Shown one piece after another: positions 59,013 through 64,000 of a stretch of DNA of 64,000 nt. The position numbers and the translations under genes are program-made. The number at the start of each line of letters is the position of its first letter. The first letter of the stretch is position 1. This DNA comes from Omphiscola glabra (lineage: Eukaryota > Mollusca > Gastropoda > Lymnaeidae). The DNA lies in NCBI GenBank assembly GCA_964017045.1, contig OZ024796.1:1699637-1763636 (forward strand), written 5' to 3'. Below the pieces are notes generated by a model. The model was not told the DNA's origin and did not search any database. It saw only the letters and a list, made by a program, of their open reading frames with translations.

Positions 59013-60385
59013 CAGACTACTACCTACCTGGTTATATTGCCCACCGGTCCAGTTACTAGCTACCTGGTTATATTGCCCCCCTGGTCCCGTGACTACCTAC
59101 CTGGTTATATTGCCCCCTGGTCCCGTTACTACCTACCTGGTTATAATTCCCCCAGGTCCCGTTACTACGTACCTTGTTATATTGCCACCTGGTCCCGTTA
59201 CTACCTACCTGGTAATATTGCCCCCTGGTCCCGTTACTACCTACCTGGTTATATTGCCCCCTGGTCCCGTTACTACCTACCTGGTAATATTGCCACCTGG
59301 TCCCGTTACTACCTACCTGGTTATATTGCCACCTGGTCCCGTTACTACCTACCTGGTTATATTGCCCCCTGGTCCCGTTACTATCTACCTGGTTATATTG
59401 CCCCCTGGTCCCGTTACTACCTACCTGGTTATATTGCCCCCTGGTCCCGATACTACCTACCTGGTTATATTGCCCCCCTGGTCCCGTTACTACCTATCTG
59501 GTTATATTGCCCCCCCCCCGGTCCCATTACTATCTACCTGGTTATATTGCCCCTTGGTCCCGTTACTACCTACCTGTTTATATTGTCCCCTGGTCCCGTT
59601 ACTACCTACCTGGTTATAGTGCCACCTGGTCCCGTTACTACCTACCTGGTTATATTGTCCCCTGGTCCCGTTACTACCTACCTGGTTATATTTGTCACGG
59701 TCAGTTTGTGTGGTTACTTTTTTGTGTGTGTGTTTGGGGGGACGGAAAAGGAGTGCTCGTGGTATTGGCTGTATTTTCCCACGAGTATGACCGTCTTGGC
59801 AGGGGGGGGACGACCCCAGGGGAGAAAGTGTTTGTTGTGAGTTGGGGAGACATTAGAGTGGTGAACGAATGTGAACATTTTTCTTGTTATCACGAGTGCA
59901 TGGGCAATACTTTCAATAATGGTATAAAAGGAGAGACAGATTATTATTAGAGAGAGAACGATTTATTATTGCGTGTGGATTCGACAGAGTGTTTTGTTGA
60001 GTGAGGACTTCGTATAACTTTAAGATGCTGTTTTGTGTATTCATTGGATTTGTTAGTCACTTCACATGACTATTCAATAGAAGGTGCTGTGTTTGAACAC
60101 TTATATTTTCAACAAGTAATAAACATATTCGATGACTCTTAAACGACGTTGCGTGGTTTTTCCTTTTAAACTATCGGCTTTATAGGAGCCAGGAAAATGT
60201 ACAAGTACCAGCTTTCCAGAAGCTTAAGAAACGGAGTTGTAGACTCTGAAACGATTTTCTGTGGGTACAGAAGGGACCTAATCTCCTAGACAACGTACAT
60301 TTCGCCACCTGGTCCCGTTACTACCTACCTGGTTATATTGTCCCTTGGTCCCGTTACTACCTACCTGGTTATATTGTCCCCTGGT
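59013..60385 (-). repeat. 36-bp minisatellite carrying a 5' splice site in each unit (minus strand), interrupted by an LTR
   Basis: On the minus strand each unit contains AATATAACCAGGTAGGTAGT and AACGGGACCAGGG. About 18 copies lie left of the LTR at 59693-60299 and two to three copies to its right. The last of these is the end of the candidate exon 60365-60443 with its donor (ATAACCAG/GTAGGT). Confidence 0.95.
59693..60299 (+). mobile_element. Solo LTR inserted into the 36-bp array
   Basis: It starts TGTCACGGTCAG and ends CAACGTACA. A TATA box (TATAAAAG, 59923-59930) is followed by a purine-rich segment, and AATAAA lies at 60118-60123. The size and the order U3, R, U5 fit an LTR. Array sequence continues on both sides, so it is an insertion without internal region or partner, as left by LTR-LTR recombination. 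I could not see a clean target duplication. The fragment at 2338 is related. Confidence 0.65.
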
Positions 60386-60443
60386 CCTGTGTGGACCACC
60401 TCCAAACCCGCGTGCCAAAGTCTGTCTATCACAGTCTCATTGC
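60365..60443 (-). CDS. Candidate internal exon of the unrecognised minus-strand gene
   Basis: On the minus strand the acceptor CACTTTTTAG precedes 60443 and the donor ACCAG/GTAGGTAG follows 60365. The 79 nt are open in one frame, encoding NETVIDRLWHAGLEVVHTGP and then GDNIT. The exon ends with two bases that join the first base of the exon at 58105 in phase. Family not recognised. The growth of a donor-containing array from its end parallels the exon at 49032. Confidence 0.45.
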
Positions 60444-60499
60444 CTAAAAAGTGACCTGTCAATATATAAAATATCGACTCTGTTCATGTTAGTGTTGAA

Positions 60500-60935
60500 A
60501 CTATAACATTGCTAATTACATCAAGCTATAACATTGCTAATTACATCAAGCTATAACATTGCTAATTACATCAAACTATAACATTGCTAATTACATCAAG
60601 CTATAACATTGCTAATTAAATAAAACTATAACATTGCTAATTACATCAAGCTATAACATTCCTAATTAAATAAAACTATAACATTGCTAATTACATCAAA
60701 CTATAACATTGCTAATTACATCAAGCTATAACATTGCTAATTAAATAAAACTATAACATTGCTAATTACATCAAGCTATAATATTCTTAATTTTAAAAAA
60801 CCTATAACATTGCTAATTACATCAAGCTATAATATTCCTAATCAAATAAAACTATAACATTGCTATTTACATCAAGCTATAATATTCCTAATTAAATAAA
60901 ACTATATCATTGCTAATTACATCAAGCTATATTTA
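60500..60935. repeat. 25-bp minisatellite, about 18 copies
   Basis: The unit contains CTATAACATTGCTAATTACA and TCAAG. TCAAG and TAAAA variants alternate in places, forming a dimer. Confidence 0.95.
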
Positions 60936-60964
60936 ATATCTTAAGGAAGCAATATAACTTTCTG

Positions 60965-61335
60965 TGTGATTTCTCATGTCGTGTCTGAGCGTGTAGACCA
61001 ATCTGATCGCATGTGAGAGCGTGTAGACCCATCTGATGGCATGTCTGAGCGTGTAGACCCATCTGATCGCATGTCTTAGCGTGTAGACCCATCCGATCGC
61101 GTGTCTGAGCGTGTAGACCCATCTGATGTCGTGTCTGAGCGTGTAGACCCATCCGATCCCGTGTCTGAGCCTATAGACCCATCCGATCGCACGTCTGAGC
61201 GTGTAGACCCTTCTGATCGCGTGGCTGAGCGTGTAGAACCATCTGATGGCTTGGCTTAGCGTGTAGACCCATCTGATCGCATGTCTGAGCGTTTAGACCC
61301 ATCTGATGGCGTTGCTGAGCGTGTAGACCCATTCA
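60965..61335. repeat. 30-bp minisatellite, about 12 copies
   Basis: The unit contains GAGCGTGTAGACCCATCTGA and TCGCATGTCT. It is ten codons long, so open frames of G-L-H-A-Q-T type on the minus strand are artefacts. Confidence 0.95.
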
Positions 61336-62299
61336 CAAAGAGCTTTATTTTAAAAATCTTTTACGGGGACATATTTCAAATATTTAAAACTTGAATTATT
61401 TAGTTTGACAATAAAAGAAAACAAAATAGAACAAAGTAACTAGCAAGAGCCGAGGGTATAGGAAATAAACGCCTATGAATATTCTTATAATTCAGATAAT
61501 AAGCTGTTGTCATAGGCGTAGGTATGATGGGGTCCATGGAGGGTCGGTTCCCCCGGTGGCATTGTTTCCTTTTCTACTCCACCGGTTATCAATATTAATG
61601 TAGTGTAAACATCTTAGTTTTCACCCTTGTAACAAAAATATTCAAATTTTTTATTTTTTTATTTCACCACTGAAAAACAAAAATGGAGTAGGAAATAAAT
61701 GTAAAAAGTCTAAATGGGATTGACCTTCACCCTTACAATCTTGTAGACTAGTGTAAGCCTGTTGACTTGGCGGATATAAGGGACTGTGTTCACGTCATAA
61801 AATTTAAAAAAAAACCAATGGAACAAGATACCTTAAGGCTTGGAACAAAATATGAAAAACAAACAGAGTGGACAATTATTTGTCTGTTGAAGAAGTCATT
61901 TAGCCGAACCATCCTTTTAAATGTTCGGACTTATCTTTACAAACGAGCGTATACAATAAACGGTGTCACATCTTGAAAGTAATGGCTGTTAAAATTGTAT
62001 AGTTAGTGTATGCACGCAATCCGTAGTTTGAAGTGATTTTACTGGACATCACTGACCACTGACTATTTCACTGTTTCCAGGTATCACTGGGGTTGGTTGG
62101 GGGGGGGGGGGTCACGGCGCCATGTGACCGACAGATGTAACAAATACGAGGCACGTGTCGACTATAAAAATTGGGCAAAGATTTGAGTGGCGAGATCAAA
62201 GGTCATCTGAGCGGACAGAGTCTTAAGACCCTTGTTGATTGGCTTATGAGCAGGAGCAAGTCAATGAAGTGTTATCGCCTGCCAGGAGAACCGTGGGGT
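61336..62299. other. Region without recognised gene
   Basis: It contains a GGCGTAGGTATGATGGGG segment at 61515 that recalls a degraded transposon end, a G run at 62100, and a 69-residue open frame (61767-61976) without recognisable features. Confidence 0.4.
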
Positions 62300-62445
62300 T
62301 TTGAGTGAGTGAGTGAGGAGTGAGTGAGTGGTGAGTGAGTGAGTGAGTGAGGAGTGAGTGAGTGAGGAGTGAGTGAGTGAGTGAGGAGTGAGTGAGTGAG
62401 TAGTGAGTGAGTGAGTGAGGAGTGAGTAGTGAGTAAAGTAAATCA
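62300..62445. repeat. GAGT microsatellite
   Basis: GTGA tetranucleotide repeats are interrupted by GGAG and TAG, immediately downstream (minus sense) of the candidate first coding exon. Confidence 0.95.
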
Positions 62446-62453
62446 GTGTTTAC

Positions 62454-62534
62454 TATGTATTCCGTGTCGTCTGCACTGTAGCAAATATTACTTGGCTCTG
62501 GGAAAGAATAAGACGCCTTGTAATTTGAATCCAT
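62454..62534 (-). CDS. Possible first coding exon of the minus-strand gene
   Basis: On the minus strand an ATG in good context (CAACATGG) opens 27 codons, MDSNYKASYSFPEPSNICYS and DDTEYI after an alanine. A donor-like GTAAAC ends the frame. The frame is also open upstream to an AG at about 62564, so it could be internal instead. It ends on a codon boundary, whereas the exon at 60443 needs a one-base overhang. At least one more exon would lie between them if they belong together. Confidence 0.28.
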
Positions 62535-62599
62535 GTTGAATATGTAATTGTCTCCCCCTTTTAAACCGGTAGTGCAGAAGACGAGTGTCATGTGTGTCC

Positions 62600-63400
62600 T
62601 AATATATAACACGCGTTATTTAGATTATCCATTTTTACACACACACACACACAAATGAGCTTCTTAAACACTTTACACATTTCGGTATAGTAATTATACA
62701 ATGTATCCACAACACCTGGTAAAGGCAATTGACTTAAACTTTGGTTTCAACTCAATGTATCTAAGTCGAAGCCAATGACCTTTTCACCTTTCATGAAAAC
62801 AAAGACATAACTGAAATAATACGACTTGGCCTTAAATTCCCCATGACATCACTATGACGATCATCTCTGAAAAGACTTGCTCTTCTATTAATTTAAAATA
62901 AATATGGTATTTTTTTTAAAAATGGACACTAACAACCATCGATGATAATTATATCACAGTAGATAAACCAATTGTATCCCCCCCCCCCTTTTTTTTTTTA
63001 AAAGAAAAAAAATACTATTTTAAGTTTAAAATTGTTAAATTAAAATAAACATATTTTAAAAGTTTAATTTTTCTGAATTTCTTTTCGAACCAAATGACGA
63101 GTAATAATTACAAAATTGAAAATTACATTTCAATGATATTTATTTATTAATTATCATTATAGTTTTTTTTTTTTTTTTTTTTTTTTGCATGGGGCATTGG
63201 TTAAATAGTGAACATAAGGACCAGCAACTCCACGGTTATAAATATTGCTGCCATTTGTTCAAAGGGAAATACAATGAGGAAGTGGATTACATTTGGCGTT
63301 TAGCATTACAAAAAAGGTTTCACGGTTAAGTCACATTTACGAAGGAATATTCTAACAAACAGGATGGAAAAGTGCATTTATTTTAGAGGAAAATCTGGTT
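62600..63400. other. AT-rich region without recognised gene
   Basis: It holds a CA microsatellite (62637-62653), a C8T10 run near 62980 and a T run at 63164-63186. No coding signal was seen. Confidence 0.5.
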
Positions 63401-63477
63401 AAAAAATCAAAATATTATTTAAAAACGTTGGTATAAACTTTGTCAGCATGTTCCACTTTAAAACTGTTATGCTCAAA

Positions 63478-63725
63478 GTGGGTCATGTGACGGTGATATA
63501 GGTCACGTGATACGTTTGGGTTGGGAAAACTATTTAAACTCTTCGACAGATGACGCAATAATAAAAAATTATACTGCCTCGGTGCATTATTTAGCCTTTT
63601 CGTTATCGCTGACGTCGACGCGACGTCACAATCACCCACTTTCATTTACCAAGGACGTCACATGGTCGTCAAAACAAACAGGCAAAGAACTTTCTGGAAC
63701 ACAAAGGACGTCACGTCGACGTCAT
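63478..63725. promoter_or_regulatory. Cluster of five GACGTC (CRE-like) sites
   Basis: GACGTC starts at 63611, 63622, 63654, 63707 and 63718. Four are followed by A, as in half or near-full cAMP-response elements. A CACGTG E-box lies near 63503 (GGTCACGTGATA). The stretch is richer in CpG than its flanks and lies about 1.1 kb upstream of the possible minus-strand first coding exon. Promoter function is inferred. Confidence 0.35.
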
Positions 63726-63890
63726 ATTTCAATGCTAAATATTTCTTTATTCGTTAATTTATAGAGAAGTTAATAAGCGAATCGGGTCGAGAATGAAAAA
63801 TACCGGAAGTTTCATCTCTAAGGTTTTTAATTGATGAGTCAGCAAAAATCGATACCAAAAAACCATCACTATTGAAAGGGTAGTCTACAC

Positions 63891-64000
63891 CAGGGGTGGG
63901 CAAACGTTTGTGCATAGGGCCACATTGACAAATGTAAAGCTATTCGGGGGCCGCATATATATTTTATCCACTTTGGTTATAACAACCTATCACAATTCGT
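63891..64000. mobile_element. hAT-like transposon end, cut by the window edge
   Basis: CAGGGGTGGGCAAACGTTTG followed by GGGCCACATTGACAAATG is typical of the terminal sequence of hAT elements in many animals. The other end would lie right of the window. The 8 bp before it are GTCTACAC. Confidence 0.6.

Noticed and set aside
58945..59840. Proline- and tyrosine-rich open frames of 147-280 residues
   Set aside because: They read the 36-bp array of splice-donor units and continue into the inserted LTR, so they are not a real gene.
63415..63764. Open frames of 76 and 85 residues over the GACGTC cluster
   Set aside because: They overlap on opposite strands with no splice sites or motifs; chance frames in a CpG-rich stretch.

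Overview
This is nuclear DNA of an animal. Coding exons are short, introns are AT-rich with GT/AG boundaries, and the non-coding space is packed with minisatellites and small transposons. I assembled one gene with certainty: the intron-binding spliceosomal helicase Aquarius (AQR/IBP160), on the + strand from the left edge to a stop codon at 26989. Thirty-seven exons join in phase into 1368 codons plus a stop. Only about the first 25 residues lie outside the window. The protein follows vertebrate Aquarius closely. The repeat style, the tRNA-type SINE and the TTAGGG-like blocks fit a lophotrochozoan, perhaps a gastropod mollusc. That placement is inference.

Layout: 1-27.75 kb is AQR, with 3'UTR and poly(A) signal near 27.72 kb. 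Its introns hold LTR fragments, a foldback element, a MITE, a SINE and more than a dozen tandem arrays. From 27.8 to 31.7 kb is AT-rich, gene-poor DNA with a few short tandem repeats. From 31.7 to 32.9 kb is a candidate two-exon minus-strand gene for a 79-residue protein with a C-terminal membrane segment. At 33-37.7 kb are an array of tRNA A-box-like 13-mers, SINE, hAT and MITE copies and a reverse-transcriptase fragment. From 37.7 to 62.6 kb I propose a second minus-strand gene, unrecognised. Four small phase-compatible exons (60365-60443, 57989-58105, 49032-49136, 38725-38814) and a possible first coding exon (62454-62534) are separated by introns made almost wholly of minisatellites. The largest is a 29-bp array of about 9.1 kb. 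At 63.6 kb is a cluster of GACGTC sites, and the window ends inside a hAT-like terminus.

The most unusual theme is that many minisatellites begin at exon/intron boundaries and carry copies of the 5' splice site. This is clear at four AQR donors and at two donors of the proposed minus-strand gene. In addition, AQR exon 10 with both splice sites is present a second time, inverted, 8 kb downstream in another AQR intron, and that copy is flanked by its own minisatellites. One AQR intron of 150 nt is a multiple of three and stop-free, and one duplicated donor would add eight residues in frame. No CRISPR array, rRNA gene, intact tRNA gene or complete autonomous transposon was found.
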